From contig JAUCBJ010008012.1 in the NCBI GenBank assembly GCA_032718475.1, forward strand, positions 1-48,905: a stretch of 48,905 nt of DNA, given 5' to 3'. The notes under the pieces were generated by a model. It worked only from the letters and a program-made list of their open reading frames with translations. It did not search any database and had not been told where the DNA came from. The position numbers and the translations under genes were made by a program. Positions 22,038 to 33,617 of this stretch are shown one piece after another (position 1 is the first letter of the stretch; each line of letters starts with the position of its first letter). This DNA is from Nemertoderma westbladi (taxonomy: Eukaryota; Xenacoelomorpha; Nemertodermatida; Nemertodermatidae).

Positions 22038-22190
22038 TACGTTATACGTTATTTATGCAAATATAACAGCTGTTCTATTTACACTTACAGTACGTTTATT
22101 GTTTTGGTGAGAATAACAGGCCAATCTTCCCCTTAATTAATAATTTAACATTGAGGCGATATATTTTAATTCGCCGAGATGTATACTGTA

Positions 22191-22723
22191 GGGCATTATT
22201 GAAAAAAATCGTCACATTTTCCTAAAAATTTCAACTTAAAATTTTTGGGTAGACCTATATTTCTTTTGGAGGTTGTTCTATCATTATCGAAGTTATCTTA
22301 ACCGAACCCAAATCAATACAAAACCCAGTTGTATCGATTTGGGTTTACCTCATTTCAACTCAAATTTTCGATTTTTAAAAACAGGCAAAAACTACTGAGC
22401 ATTTACTGTTTTGTTTATTGGATATACATGTCTCATATAAATTTTATTTAGCTATTTTAATGCGAAAAGCCGAAAGTTATGCAGTTCGAATTTTCATGTC
22501 AAAAAAATGTGATATCTTCGTCCGCGCGTTACCATGATGATTTTTTATTAAAATATCTTATTTAGATATGTTGAAGAAGTATTTTTTGGTTTTTACCAAC
22601 GGCCTCATTATACCCCCATGCATCTTTGGTGACCACTTTCATATGCGAAAAGTATAATTATGTGCCGAAAATTTGAATGGTTTGTAAGAAAGATTTCCCT
22701 GCGTGACCTTTTCAATAATGCCC
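22191..22723. mobile_element. 533-bp MITE with TGTA target duplication
   Basis: Inverted termini GGGCATTATTGAAAA and TTTTCAATAATGCCC, with GTCAC just inside, are flanked by TGTA at 22187-22190 and 22724-22727. The interior has a hairpin around AACCCAAATCAATACAAAAC (about 22294-22350). The superfamily is not assigned; several groups make 4-bp duplications. Confidence 0.75.
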
Positions 22724-22750
22724 TGTACTACACAATCAATCTCCAATACT

Positions 22751-23954
22751 TGTACGCGCTTTTGAAGACCTTTAGCAGTTTAACCTGCCAAAATTTATGT
22801 CTTTTGGTTTATAAATAGACTTTAGAAGTTGACAAATATTTAATACCAATAAACACAACATTAGCAGAAGCCAGCCTAGTGCGCGTCCATTCACCCGCTG
22901 GATATACCCGGGAGACTGGATTCTGAGGGCTTAGATTATTATTGCAGTGTAAGCTTACTGTATTATTCGATTGATCGTTAATAAATAATTTCTGACTAAT
23001 ATTATTCACTTTCGGGAAATATTAACAGTTCCTTTAGGACGTGGCGCTCTATCTAGGTAAACAGAGATATGACTTATACTAATCACAACGGTAAGTCGGT
23101 AAGGCTTATGATTCACGTATGAGGCGCATTCTTTAGGAAATGCTTAGTTATCAGTCACAATCATGCACACTACCGGTAACACACAATACTGCTCACTAAT
23201 TTGCCGACCGTCAATGAATTTTATCATATATAAAGAGAACAGCAACGGACTCATGTAGTGCTTATCAAATAGCATTAAACTCACTACAAACCACGATAAT
23301 ATAAGTCGCAATCGCTATATGTAGCCTGTCTCTCTAACCTGTAGTGTATCAAGAAAATTGGGAAATTTGGGTTCTTTATAGATGTTCTCCAAATAATAAT
23401 ATTCAACCAAAACACAACAGTAAATAGCATTAAGACGGTAGGTTAAGATGGTAACAAGTAAGACTGGACCGATAACAGTTATACGCTCTATAATCTTAAG
23501 CCTACTAATGTTTCTTCTAAAGTCTGAAACGAATTGACTCTAGAGCCGGTGTTCCTGGCCTAGATAGAAACAACACAACAGTAACAAAAACACTCTCTGA
23601 CTCTAACACCGTTGCAGGTATCTTTTTACACAGAGAGGAATAGCTCTCATTGGCAGAACACCAGATTCCACAGGTTCCACGAATATCTAAATGCCGAACT
23701 ATCAGGATTTTTGCAGCCCTTGGCCAACACACAAAATGAGTCACTCCGCTCGGTTGCCCTGGTTGCATACTCTGCTGCTATAGCTCTGGTTGGCCGATAG
23801 AACATAGTAAAGAGCCCCTCGTATATCAAATCAGCCAATCAGCCGGTCGCTTTGCATCATTCGAGTTAGAGAGCTTTTTAGAGTATTCCAGCGCCTGGGG
23901 GGGAACTGGATTGCAAAGCAAAAGGGCCAGTTATATCCCACAGAAGCTTTTACA
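22751..23954 (+). mobile_element. LTR-like element (TGT...ACA), 1.2 kb
   Basis: It starts TGTACGCGCTTTT and ends AAGCTTTTACA. Its first ~210 bp and last ~80 bp match the 359-bp insertion at 36342-36700 (opposite strand), for example GGGAGACTGGATTC and GGGCCAGTTA. The middle ~900 bp (about 22962-23875) is absent from that copy, so it is an internal insertion here or a deletion there. TATAAATAG at about 22812 may be a TATA box. No matching target duplication was found, and no retroviral protein is visible. Confidence 0.55.
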
Positions 23955-23978
23955 ACAGTACAGTATTCAGTAGTACCA

Positions 23979-24013
23979 AGGACAGCTCTACTACCGGTAG
24001 TCGAGCTGTCCTT
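23979..24013. repeat. Short perfect hairpin
   Basis: AAGGACAGCTC ... GAGCTGTCCTT around a loop containing CTACCGGTAG, between the LTR-like element and the foldback. Confidence 0.85.
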
Positions 24014-24089
24014 GAGTAGTTGTAGTAGTAGTAACTATTCTATTGTTACAGGTATGTACAGTCAGACAGTATCGCCTATAATACCGATA

Positions 24090-25013
24090 TACACCATGAC
24101 CCGTAATATAGTGTCATTTTCTGATGACACGGACCCCCCCCCCCCCCCCCCCCCCCCCAATTTTTCTACAAATCTTTATCATATTGTTTGAAATTTGAAA
24201 CACCACTAGTTCAACTCACCGTGGTTGTTACCGTGAAGCCGGAATTTTCGATTTCGTCTTTAAATTTTATTTATAAGCGTTTTAAAAAAAGTGTCTTTTG
24301 CGAAATCGCACCCTCTGTATCATTGTCATTCTTCACATTAGTCTTATTTTTTCATATCAATAGAAAGCTTGCGTTGCAAGGATTCTAAATATGTAACAAT
24401 GTCTGAATTTCGTTGAGAATCAGCTGAGATATAGGCGATCAAAGATTGCAAGAATTATTGTTCGCTGAAGGCCATTTATTCTATTTAATAAATACACAAT
24501 ATTCTGGAACAATTTGTTTATGTATGATTAGCTACGCAATATAGATATTATATAGGCATACCGCTGTTGCCTACCAACTCATAAAATAAATAACACATTC
24601 TTCGAATTTCGTGTATTTAATAAATAGAATAAATGGCTTGCAGCGAACAATAATTCTTGCAATCTTTGAACGCCCATTTCTCAACTGTTTCTCAATGAAA
24701 TTCAGATATTGCTACATATTTGGAATCCTTGCAACGCAAGCTTTCTATTGATGTGAAAAAATTACGACTAAAGTGAAGAATGGCAATGATACAGAGGGTG
24801 CGATTTCGCAAAAGACACTTTTTTAAAACGCTTATAAATAAAATTTAAAGGCGAAATCTAAAATTCCGGCTTCATGGTAACAACCACGGTGAGTTGAACT
24901 AGTTGTGTTTCAAATTTCAAGCAATATGATAAAGATTTGAAGAAAAAAATTTTTTTGGGGGGGGGGGGGTCCGTGTCATCAGAAAATGACACTATATTAC
25001 GGGTCATGGTGTA
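24090..25013. mobile_element. Foldback/MITE, 924 bp, TA target
   Basis: Arms of ~430 bp are reverse complements, beginning TACACCATGACCCGTAATAT and ending with its complement. TA flanks both ends (24088-24089, 25014-25015). The arms carry a mirror pair of homopolymers, C25 at 24134-24158 and G13 at 24957-24969. No coding capacity. A diverged relative of the inner arm is at about 42007-42185. Confidence 0.85.
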
Positions 25014-25550
25014 TAGTAGTAATAATACCTCAGTATTCCTACTGTCCTACCGTATACGGGACAACTAGGGCTAGTCTACACTTTGACTTGGAATTACAGT
25101 ACATGTTTATTTTTTGGTTAGGGTTGGTTGGACGGGCCCAATCCCAATAAAAACTGCCATGTTGAGTTGACCAATGCTCTATAAATACCAGATAAGGGGG
25201 GATTTTCGACGCTATAAAAATAAATCACTCTCAAGGGGAAATTCGATGCAAAAAACAGCTGATTACTCCCAAAACTGTCCACTGTCTTTAGTTTATTGTT
25301 TGGGTTACAATAAGGTGCCACTGTCTAAAATACAGTGCCATAAGGCTAAAAACTGCATGGCCTCATGTAGTTTTAGGCCTCTTGGTTGTTACCGGTATGT
25401 TGTAGGCCTAGCCTAGTGTGTATCATTTTATTTCTAGTAGAATACATACCGGTAAACATCAAATTACTACAGTTGTACTGCTGAGTACCGTAATAGTTAC
25501 TTCCTGCATCCACGTTCATAAAGATTGCATCGATTTAGCGCAATGCTGCA

Positions 25551-25925
25551 ATGGGCCGGTATTACCACAGATGGCCGCGCGTACCATACATGGTGTCTGT
25601 CGGACTGGCTATGGGTGCATTAACCGCGTGTCATTTGGCACCAGAATCAACCATTTCATTCCTACAGATTCTCGGACCGGTAACCGGATTCGCTCAACAA
25701 ATTGTCGAAAATCGTGCGCTAATAGGCCTCACATTCCGTGCAATGTGGTTGGTCCACGCTGCTGAGTGTCTGCCTACATTTTATTTATCTCGTAAGAAGG
25801 GTTTGTCCATAGCAGCGACCGCCCATTGGTTGCTTAGTGTATCGATATTCGGTGTATTCTCTTTGTATTGGTTGATTCAATATCAACCTCCTTTGGCCCC
25901 GGGCCTTCGAAAGAAACAGTCGTAA
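25551..25925 (+). CDS. TMEM254: TMEM254-like small multi-pass membrane protein
   Basis: A 124-residue single-exon frame, the size expected for TMEM254 (about 120 residues in vertebrates), a poorly characterised family. Three hydrophobic segments are seen: about 11-30 (VPYMVSVGLAMGALTACHLA), 55-79 and 88-110. The family signature is clear: LGPVTGFAQQIVEN (41-54), then MWLVHAAECL (65-74), where vertebrate forms have a similar W-L-H-x-x-E block, then RKKGLS (81-86). The C-terminus is basic (RKKQS). The start at 25551 places YYHRW just before the first membrane segment; the in-frame ATG at 25590 would remove part of it. No intron is needed. Function is unknown beyond membrane location. Confidence 0.85.
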   Translation: MGRYYHRWPRVPYMVSVGLAMGALTACHLAPESTISFLQILGPVTGFAQQIVENRALIGLTFRAMWLVHAAECLPTFYLSRKKGLSIAATAHWLLSVSIFGVFSLYWLIQYQPPLAPGLRKKQS

Positions 25926-26027
25926 TTGGCCTGGCCTACTGTTTTAATTAATATCTCTCCAGTGGGGATTCGACTCCAATAACAACTGATTACCGTCAAT
26001 AATGAAATTAATATGTACTATAGACTG

Positions 26028-26090
26028 GTTTATTGTTTTGGTTAGAATAGCGTACCAAAGTAACGTTCACCTTTACCTTTGGGCCTGATG
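26028..26090 (-). repeat. Partial copy of the dispersed ~60-bp motif
   Basis: The plus strand reads GGTTTATTGTTTTGGTTAGA followed by degraded sequence where other copies have TAACCTGCTCCTTTCCC. Similar partial copies start near 22097, 25108 and 25290. Confidence 0.5.
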
Positions 26091-26111
26091 CTGTAACCGA
26101 ATAGATTAATA

Positions 26112-26400
26112 CTCTGGGAGTCCCGAATAGACGGGGCGACACGGCTGTTAATTTTTGAAATATAATCCACCCACAATTCTCTTATTCCAGACACCCCATT
26201 TTTCTAAAAAAATTAGTACATTTTTTATTATGAGTAAATAACGTTTCTTCTCATAATAATTGAGAGTTGAAAGTGAAAGAATACAAAAACCGTGTACCGA
26301 GTATACCACCGGTAGCCATAGGTACTCATGTACGCCTATACTGTATGTTAAGTAAGTATATTAAATTTTCCACCCACCCCGTTTATTCGGGACTCCAGAG
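26112..26400. mobile_element. 289-bp MITE with TA target
   Basis: Termini CTCTGGGAGTCCCGAATAGA and its near-complement (ending ATTCGGGACTCCAGAG) are flanked by TA at 26110-26111 and 26401-26402. It fits a Tc1/mariner-type MITE. Confidence 0.8.
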
Positions 26401-26810
26401 TAAATATGATAGATCTATGCATAATTAATTTATATTTTTACAGTAATAATTATAAATTAATTATAATAGTACCCGTAATGATTTATTAATTCAATTATAT
26501 TTATTTTCTTCCCCTTTGCCATTTTCTTATTCTATTGGTGCAATCAATATCAATATAATCCAAAATTATTGTACTTGGCCCTCTTTAACCACTCGCTGCA
26601 ATGAAAGGGTAGCGTATATTAACCATGAACCATCACGGCCACAATGATTAATCATACAGCCTAGCTACTAATTTAGGTAGGACAATTACACCCATAGAGA
26701 AATGCGACCGGTATATTTATAATTTATTATAGGAGTTATATTGGTGGTTTCATATTATTATAACTTTTTGTCAACTTTTTGCTGGGCACAGCTTTGCAAA
26801 TTCGGCAATG

Positions 26811-26945
26811 ATATCCAGGTGGGATCGATCTGGATTTTGAGATGATTTTCAGGTCTATCTTTTACCTGAGCCTCTAGCGGAATGGTTAGAGCGTCAGTTC
26901 GATCCCACCTGGATAATTTTGTTGACAACACTAGGGGTTGAACCA
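26811..26945 (+). repeat. tRNA-like SINE relic with inverted repeat
   Basis: TCTAGCGGAATGGTTAGAGC resembles a tRNA D-arm/A box and is followed by AGTTCGATCCC (B box). The spacing is too short for a real tRNA. TATCCAGGTGGGATCGA at about 26811 is inverted at about 26902-26918. This looks like a rearranged tRNA-derived repeat. No gene is seen in 26403-27740. Confidence 0.45.
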
Positions 26946-27744
26946 GCATTGTAGAGAAAAGTTGAAGGCTATTACCTATTGGCCATCGTGAGAAGCGTTA
27001 TAACAGGACAGCTTCAATCACAAGACAGGGGGGGAAACTCGACGCAAATTCCAATCGACCCGTTTTTGGCGACTAATAGTTGCACCCAGTCGGCAGGTCG
27101 CGGCCTATCACAAGCCTTCTTGTCTAATAATTAACTATAACTCATCACGTTTTAGGCAATATGGTTGGTGTAATGCATATTGTACGGCTAGATAATAATT
27201 TATTAATAAAGTACTAAATGTACTTTATCACTGTTCAGTAATACTATTTATATGATAATAATTAATTATATTATTCTTATATATGTTATACAGGTATAAA
27301 GGAGACTATTCGACAGTCGCCTTTATACACGACCCAAGAGGTGGTTGGAATAGTCGAATTGGTCGACAAAGTCGGCTCAACCTATAGTCTACATATAAAG
27401 TTTTGCGACTTTCTGCGACTCTCCATACCATATGCCGTATTGAATATTGTAGGCTATATGTAGGCCTGCTGTCTATGATATATGTAATCCGACCACCGCA
27501 CCACTTGCTAGTTACTCTCAGTAGGAAAAGTGACGTGAGGTCAGACTTTTTTTTATACAGTATATATAGAGAAAGTATAGACCTGAATGACATGTGGGAG
27601 TTAGATGTTATTTGAAATAGGTTATGTGTAATTGTGTACTGTTGTACATTATTGCCAATTATACTGCTCTTTCAACTATTTACGATATCAATATAAATTA
27701 AAGAGACATGTGTTTCTAACCACACAATTGTCTTAAGAATTATT

Positions 27745-27985
27745 GGAAAAGACTTAAATGTTTCGGATAAATAAAAGACTGAAACGATTTAACAAATTAA
27801 GGGAAAGGGGCAGGTTACAGTGGCTCGTTTTTCTAACCAAAACAATAAACGAAACTCAATGTAATAGCTTAAAGTTAAATGTTTAGGTTAAATGAAAGAC
27901 TGGAGCATTTTAACAAATTAAGGGAAAGGAGCAGGTTACACCGGCTCATTTTTCTAATCAAAACAATAAACGAAACTCAGGGGGA
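27745..27985 (+). repeat. Two tandem copies of the dispersed ~60-bp motif
   Basis: The block ACAAATTAAGGGAAAGGRGC then AGGTTACA, then CTAACCAAAACAATAAACGA occurs at about 27790-27855 and 27910-27975, each preceded by AAATGTTTMGGWTAAATRAAAG. These are the best-preserved copies in the window. Confidence 0.8.
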
Positions 27986-28109
27986 GATGTTACCCCAGAA
28001 CTTTTCAAAAATTGAAAAATTTTTGAAATTTTTTTTTATTAATTCTAAATCAGAATTTAACGCAGATTTCAGAAATCGAAATCCTAACATCACATCAGAA
28101 GCTTAAGTT

Positions 28110-28385
28110 TTCTGTTTGTCTGTCTATTGGTCTGTTTTTCTGTTTGTCAACAAATTATGGATATAAAAATGTACACCACCTAACTAAAATTATTGCTACA
28201 TGGGTTTTTGTGGTGACGGATTTCATTTCCGGGGTCAGTTTTAAAATTTGACAATCTATTTTTTCTGTCCGTTTGTCCGTCTGTGGGTCTGTCTGTCAAA
28301 AACATAACGAAGCACGCTACGTAACTAAATTTTTCACTCTGGGGGTTTTTAAGGTCGGTGATTTCATTTCTGGTGTTATCTCAAA
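28110..28385. repeat. Diverged two-copy tandem repeat with CTGTTTGTCTGTCT stretches
   Basis: Each half contains a TCTGTYYGTYTGTC-rich block, then ACGTAACTAAA-like sequence, then TGGGTTTTTGTGGTGACGG or GGGGGTTTTTAAGGTCGGTG and ATTTCATTTC. Confidence 0.65.
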
Positions 28386-28455
28386 TATAATATAATAATA
28401 AAATATATAATAAAATAATAAATAATATAATAAAGGCGATATAATAAAATAATAT
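28382..28455. repeat. AT-rich microsatellite (ATAATA/AATATA)
   Basis: Nearly pure A/T tract of ATAAT and AATAATA units. The following 28456-28760 shows one short minus-strand frame without recognisable features. Confidence 0.85.
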
Positions 28456-28764
28456 TGTAAAGATTTACAGCAATCGAGATCGAGGACATTCCACGAACAG
28501 ATCCGAAGAGGATCCGAGTGTTAGGTTTCCCTTATTTGGGACCAACTTATTCGTTCTCATTTTGTGTGGGGCAGCCTGTTCTATGTCAATGAGGATGGGA
28601 TGAATCCTATGCATTTTAAAGAAACCATGGTCTATTCCACTTACGTGATTCTTGGTCTTAAGTCTCATTGCATCGGTAAAATATAATACAGCATCTTAGA
28701 ACATATCAATAATTTAAATTACATTATAAAGTAGGACCTACAATACCTACTGCGTATAGGGTAA

Positions 28765-30194
28765 TTATTCAATAACATCAGCAGGATCTACAGTGCATGG
28801 AATAACCGGTGATCCTTTAACTTCATCAGAAGCACCATTAGCTACATCTACATCACTGAAATGTTTCATTTCAACAGCACCTTGAGAGCCATCAACTACT
28901 GGAATGACTTCCTTCCTGTTAGTTTTACTTCTTTTTATATAGATTACCAGAAAGATAATACAAGCTACAGCAATAACCGCAGACAAAACTATTGAAGAAA
29001 TTTCCGATGCATATGTAAGATGGTTGTATTTTACGAGGGCCATGGTGGAGCTATCTTCATTTATAGTGGTATGTTCTGTAAGAATATCATTTGGAGGTTT
29101 TCTAACATTATTGTGTCTTAATCTAACCGTTATTCTCTCACTTGTAGACACGACACCATGGTTACTCAAACTGCTGCTAACTTCATACCAATATGTTTCA
29201 CTTCTACCGCCTTCAACAACGACAGTTAGTTTCGATTGGCGACCAACTTCAAGGGATTCTCCATTAACAGTTGTGTTGCTCAACCAGGTGATGTTATTGT
29301 CAGGCCAACCCGCATTGAATTTGGCTTCTAACACAATAGTATCGAGATCAACTTCTAGAAGACCCTTAATTTCTTCTCCTGTGTCTTCTGTAATTATTCT
29401 AAGATTGGTTGCTAGGTAACGTATTTCCAAGGTAACATCACATGTTTTAATTCCATTAGACGCAATATTCCTAGCCTTGCATGTAAAAGTTTGATGATCG
29501 AATGAATGTGCTCACTAATTAATTTTGGCAAATTAAATGAAATTATTTTTACTGAATTGTGGGATTCATGCTGTATATCCTGTGTAATTTGCTTTGTTCC
29601 ATTGAACCAATTAAACATTCCGTTGTTAGGGTAACCAGTTTCGGTTGGAAAGGGAACCCAATAATTTGCTCTGCATTGAATTACGTCACTAAAGTTCCGG
29701 TTAACAACGATATTGCATTGTGAATGGAAGGTGTGTGTGTTACCATTGCATCCGCATTCTAGAACAGAAGACCTCGTCTCGCACTGGGGAATACGAATTT
29801 CTGAAACTTCAGTCCACCATTCCCAATAACAGCTGTAAGAAAAGTCACCGCTGTATTCGTATTGGTTTATTAGTTTGTTAACAGTAAATATAGCTGTGTG
29901 CTCCGCTCTGTTTATTACAACAGACCCTCTATCTAACTTATTCACATTTGCATTAAACTTTAAATCCACGGCATCCCTAAATCTCAGGATTGTTTTCCAT
30001 CCGTTGCTATCCATAAGTAAGGCAACATCAACATCATTATTAAATTTTATTTCCCTATAAAAACAACTTAATTTTATTTTATCCCCTTTTACTAAACAAT
30101 CTCGATCAACTGGCTCAATAACATTCAACCCAAATCCTGGTAGGCCCATTCCTACAATCATACTAATAATTATATCGTATAAGTGTGGTAGCAT
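28765..30194 (-). pseudogene. Immunoglobulin-superfamily receptor gene, copy 1 (frameshifted)
   Basis: An intronless frame starting at ATG 30194 with a hydrophobic leader. D1 is Ig-like (LSCFY ... FSYSCYWEWW). D2 is Ig-like with paired Cys (DVIQCRANYW, then FTCKARNIASNG). D3 is a third Ig-like unit that lacks the usual Cys pair (VLEAKFNAGW, YWYEVSSS). A transmembrane helix follows (SSIVLSAVIAVACIIFLVIY, then KRSKTNRKE) and a ~45-residue tail. Compared with copy 2 one G is missing at about 29510 (GTGCTCAC versus GTGGCTCAC). This shifts the frame inside D2 and ends it at 29412; the rest continues in another frame to a stop at 28765. It could be a sequencing error. I do not recognise a named family; a cell-surface recognition or adhesion role is inferred only from the architecture. 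Confidence 0.75.
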
Positions 30195-30239
30195 GTTAAT
30201 CGTGTAAATTATACTGCAGCAGTTGAACAACAACTCATT

Positions 30240-31150
30240 TTTTATTCTTTAATTAGAATTTGTGCATCTCCAGAGTTGAACTTTAATTTACTGATGTCAA
30301 CGTTTTGACCTCGCTGTTTAAAAGTATAAATAAGCTGTTTGTTTATTTTATGAATCCTGCAGTCCATTCAATGCGTTATCCATGGTCTGTAGTTGAGAGT
30401 TGCTTCCTATTGTAAAAAAGAAGTAAGTACCGGCTCAAAGTTACATCGATTCCAAAATGTACAAGTAGTACATCATTATTAGTGTATTGGTTCTCCACGA
30501 TCAACGCTGTGGAAATTTAAATAATAATAAATTGTATCGGTAATGGAGTTTATTAAAATGTGCAAAATTAAATAGCAGTAAATAAGTATGTGTCCATTAA
30601 TAACTGTAATTATGTACAGTGACCTTTATATTGATCCCTCACAGATAAATTATCAGTTTTACCTGTTATATTACAGATCTACAGACTTATTTAATTTAGT
30701 CAATATAACGGTAACATGATAAGTTTATTTTTAAAGTTTATTTAAGTTTACTTTTATAAGTATAGTCAATTACTGTGTATGCCAAAAGGCAAATTTCCAA
30801 GACTTGTTAATAATAATAGCGTACATTTAAACCGTACTTTGGCAACTTGGTGTTAGGAGTAAACCAACCCTACCCGCACCGTACTAGCTAGCACCAAACA
30901 TAGACTAAACTCTAAACTAAACTCTTCATCGCTTAGTACCTTACCGCAGCATACTACAACAATCGCCTTCCTGTCTGCGCGCGAGCTAGGGGAAGATCTC
31001 CTCTTTGCTGGGGGTTAGAGCGCGTAAGAAAAGGGTGAAGAGGGGGAAGTAAAAGGGGTATGGATCGATAAATAGCATCCAATACGACGCCTCCATTTAC
31101 GACCATTTAATACACATACAGCTGTCTATAACTTGACAAGTGGTAATACT
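30240..31150. other. Gene-free stretch upstream of Ig copy 1
   Basis: AT-rich DNA with no recognisable gene. TATGCCAAAAGGCAAATTTCC near 30779 resembles GTGCCAAAGGGCAAACTCCC near 38150, upstream of copy 2, which may mark a shared ancestral flank. Confidence 0.4.
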
Positions 31151-31159
31151 ACTGAATAG

Positions 31160-31400
31160 TTGCTTAACTTACACACACACACCCACATACATACCCACCC
31201 CACACCTAACACACACACTATCACCCCCACCCTCTTACCAGCATGCTTACTTATACGTACCCTCCCACCCACCCCAGCACACCTAATTAACCGCACCCCC
31301 CCCCCCCCCCCCCACCCCTACACACCTATTTAACCGGAAACACCCACCTAAGCAAACAAGTACACCTTACCCGTACCCACCCACCCCTATTTCAGTCAAG
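31160..31400. repeat. CA/CCCA-rich low-complexity tract with poly(C)
   Basis: Imperfect ACACAC, CCCACC and CACCCC runs, with C18 at 31296-31313. Confidence 0.85.
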
Positions 31401-31439
31401 TTACCGCTGCAAACTGGGAGTACACGTAAGTAGAGTTTC

Positions 31440-32450
31440 ATTTGCAATAATGGGATATGCTGACGACTTGACTTGATCCAACATATAACAAGACCTGCAA
31501 GACCTCTTAGTGCTCTGCCAAGATTACTTCGTTAAACACAACTCAACGATCAATATGAAGAAATCTCATTTTATATCTATAGACACCAATGGTAAACCTG
31601 TAACTGGCGAAGTACTCCTGCTCGCAGGTAAAACTCTGGAATCAACGTTTAAATGTACGTAGATGGGCTTACCAATCCCTCAAACTACATACAATATGAG
31701 AAAGCACTTTGAACAAAGAATCTGGTCTGCAATAAATAAGATTAACATGAGAGGACTTGCGGTAGACAATATACCTCTCCATATAACATCCAAGAAGTGG
31801 AGGACTATTTGCCTACCACAGATACTATAGGGCTCACCAAATCTAATGCCAAAGGATATAAAACAACTTGTAACAAACTGTAGGAAGGGAATGCGGAATC
31901 TAATACGATGTGGCAACTATATATCCAGTTCTACACTACACAGATTATTCAAAACGATTGACCTTGAAACTGAGATTAGTCTGCGACTCATGCAACTAAT
32001 ATACCGGCTGTTTAACAATCCGAATCAAAGAGCATCATTCTTTTTTATACGGCTACTTACTATGTTCCAAAGTGGAATACGCAGCCCAACTATTTTCGAT
32101 ACAATACAATCAACTGGCATGGAAAACTGGTATCCCTAGCCTAAACGCTTTGGTGACTAGCGAATATAGTACGAAACACATTGCAAAACACCATCGCAAG
32201 ACCAACCTCTCTCAAACTCAAACACCAAAGGAAGCCTTTGAACTGTTATATGTCCAGTCGATACTGGAGAACTTTGTAGCGCCGACCCACGAGCGAATAT
32301 GTGTCATGAAAGATTATTTTGGGCTTGAACAGCGCCCACGAAACCGCCATAAAGGAGGTAGCCGATTTCGCCGCTCTATAGCAACTCATCGCCCACTACG
32401 TGGCTCGCCCCCAAACAATAGGGTGGGGAATACATTGGCACTGGGACTAT
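31440..32450 (+). pseudogene. LINE reverse transcriptase remnant
   Basis: Around 31445-31500 the reading is IMGYADDLT, the catalytic YxDD box of a reverse transcriptase, followed by LQDLLVLCQDYFVKHNSTIN and MKKSHFISID, typical of LINE palm and thumb sequence. The frame is broken by stops (for example after DDLT and near 31660). It then continues with LPIPQTTYNMRKHFEQRIWS, and in other frames with TPKEAFELLYVQSILENF near 32225-32280. The endonuclease and most of the RT are absent. The family is not determined. Confidence 0.65.
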
Positions 32451-32649
32451 GCTTGTTGTACATACTACATAACCCGCCAGCCACCGTTTGGTTAATTAAT
32501 AACATGATTAACTTGTTTATATTTAATTTTGTACACAATTGATTTTATGTCAGTCATTGGTGCGGAGTACTAGTAGGCCTTATGCCGGATTGAATATATA
32601 TATTACATTTTGACCGTTAACTTTGAAAGTCCTCAGCAAGTCTCTGACC

Positions 32650-33290
32650 AGATGAGCATAAGCTCAAAGGATGGAATGCCTGAGTATGTGAACGACGTCT
32701 GTTACCTGGGGGATCATGGATCCGGAAGTCAGGAGAGAACCTTCGAATACGTAATGGAAAGGCATGAGCAGCCTTGAATAGGCTTTCCAGGATTAGGAAG
32801 TCACATAGAATTCATCGGAAACTAAATGTCCGATTATTTAGAGCAGCAGCAGTTCCAGTACTCTCTATGGGAGTACATGCTGGGCTCTAACTGCTGGGGA
32901 CACCAAATCTCTGGATGGCACATTCACAAGAATGCTACGCCGAGTTCATTGTGTCAAGTACAATGTACACATATCCAACCAGACACTATACAACATTGGA
33001 GATGTCTTGTTGGTTCCCCCAAGCTTGACACTAGAACATAGCCGCCTCCGCTTTGTATGTCATTGTTTTCCCCTTGAGGACCAGCCTTTGCACAATCTTT
33101 TGCTTTGCAGCCCCATGGAGAAAATAGGCATGGTGGACAGGCCATGACTTTCGTGAGACACCTCCTAAAGGAAAATATGACCTTGAAGATGCGGATAATC
33201 TCGCGAAAGTTATGGGGGATAGGGAGTTGTGGCAGTGCAACTTTGTTGATAAGTCGACATAGCATTCCTAATGCACGCTGCATTGGGCTT
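32650..33290 (+). pseudogene. LINE ORF2 C-terminal fragment, sister of the 5.7-6.7 kb copy
   Basis: MPEYVNDVCYLGDHGSGS near 32680 is the YLG block after the RT. GCTGGGCTCTAACTGCTGGG encodes CWALTAG, and LDGTFTRMLRRVHCVKYN, LEHSRLRFVCHCFPLEDQP and the C-terminal DR-W block follow to about 33240. Several stops and frameshifts are present. Unlike its sister it has no 98-bp insert after GTCAAGTACAAT and no inversion, so it serves as the reference arrangement. Confidence 0.75.
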
Positions 33291-33522
33291 GCCAATTGTG
33301 GATTGCATGGTGGTGACAAAATGTTTTTGTTAAGCCGGCATAGCATCACAATGTGCAGTTTCAATGCAGCAGACCGATTATACTGTAGTAGTACCTTTAA
33401 GATTCCACAGCAAACATCCTCGAGGCAATCAAGCCGTACCAGGAATTTGCAAAAGCGGAAAGTAGGCACTCTGGGTGAGTACAAAGCAAAATCCAAAGAC
33501 CCACTGTTCAAAACAAAGACGT

Positions 33523-33605
33523 AAAGCCGCGTTAAGTCCCAAAGAGCGTTAAGTCCCAAAGAGCGTTAGGTCCCAAAGAGCGTTAGGTCCCAAAGAGCGT
33601 TAGAT
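33523..33605. repeat. 17-bp tandem repeat
   Basis: Between four and five copies of GCGTTAAGTCCCAAAGA, the later ones with GCGTTAGG. Confidence 0.9.
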
Positions 33606-33617
33606 CGCATTGCCAAT

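Noticed and set aside
19963-22066. Four long open frames (288-397 codons) on both strands with 12-residue repeats
   Set aside because: They are the translated 36-bp satellite; both strands are open for the same arithmetic reason, and no leader, unique domain or splice context is seen.
25118-25416. Short frames just upstream of TMEM254 as an extra exon
   Set aside because: No conserved residues, and TMEM254 is already full length in one exon.
26860-26915. Functional tRNA gene
   Set aside because: A- and B-box-like blocks are too close together and no acceptor stem forms.
28465-28668. 67-codon minus-strand frame as a small gene
   Set aside because: No recognisable domain, no supporting context, and length within chance for this composition.
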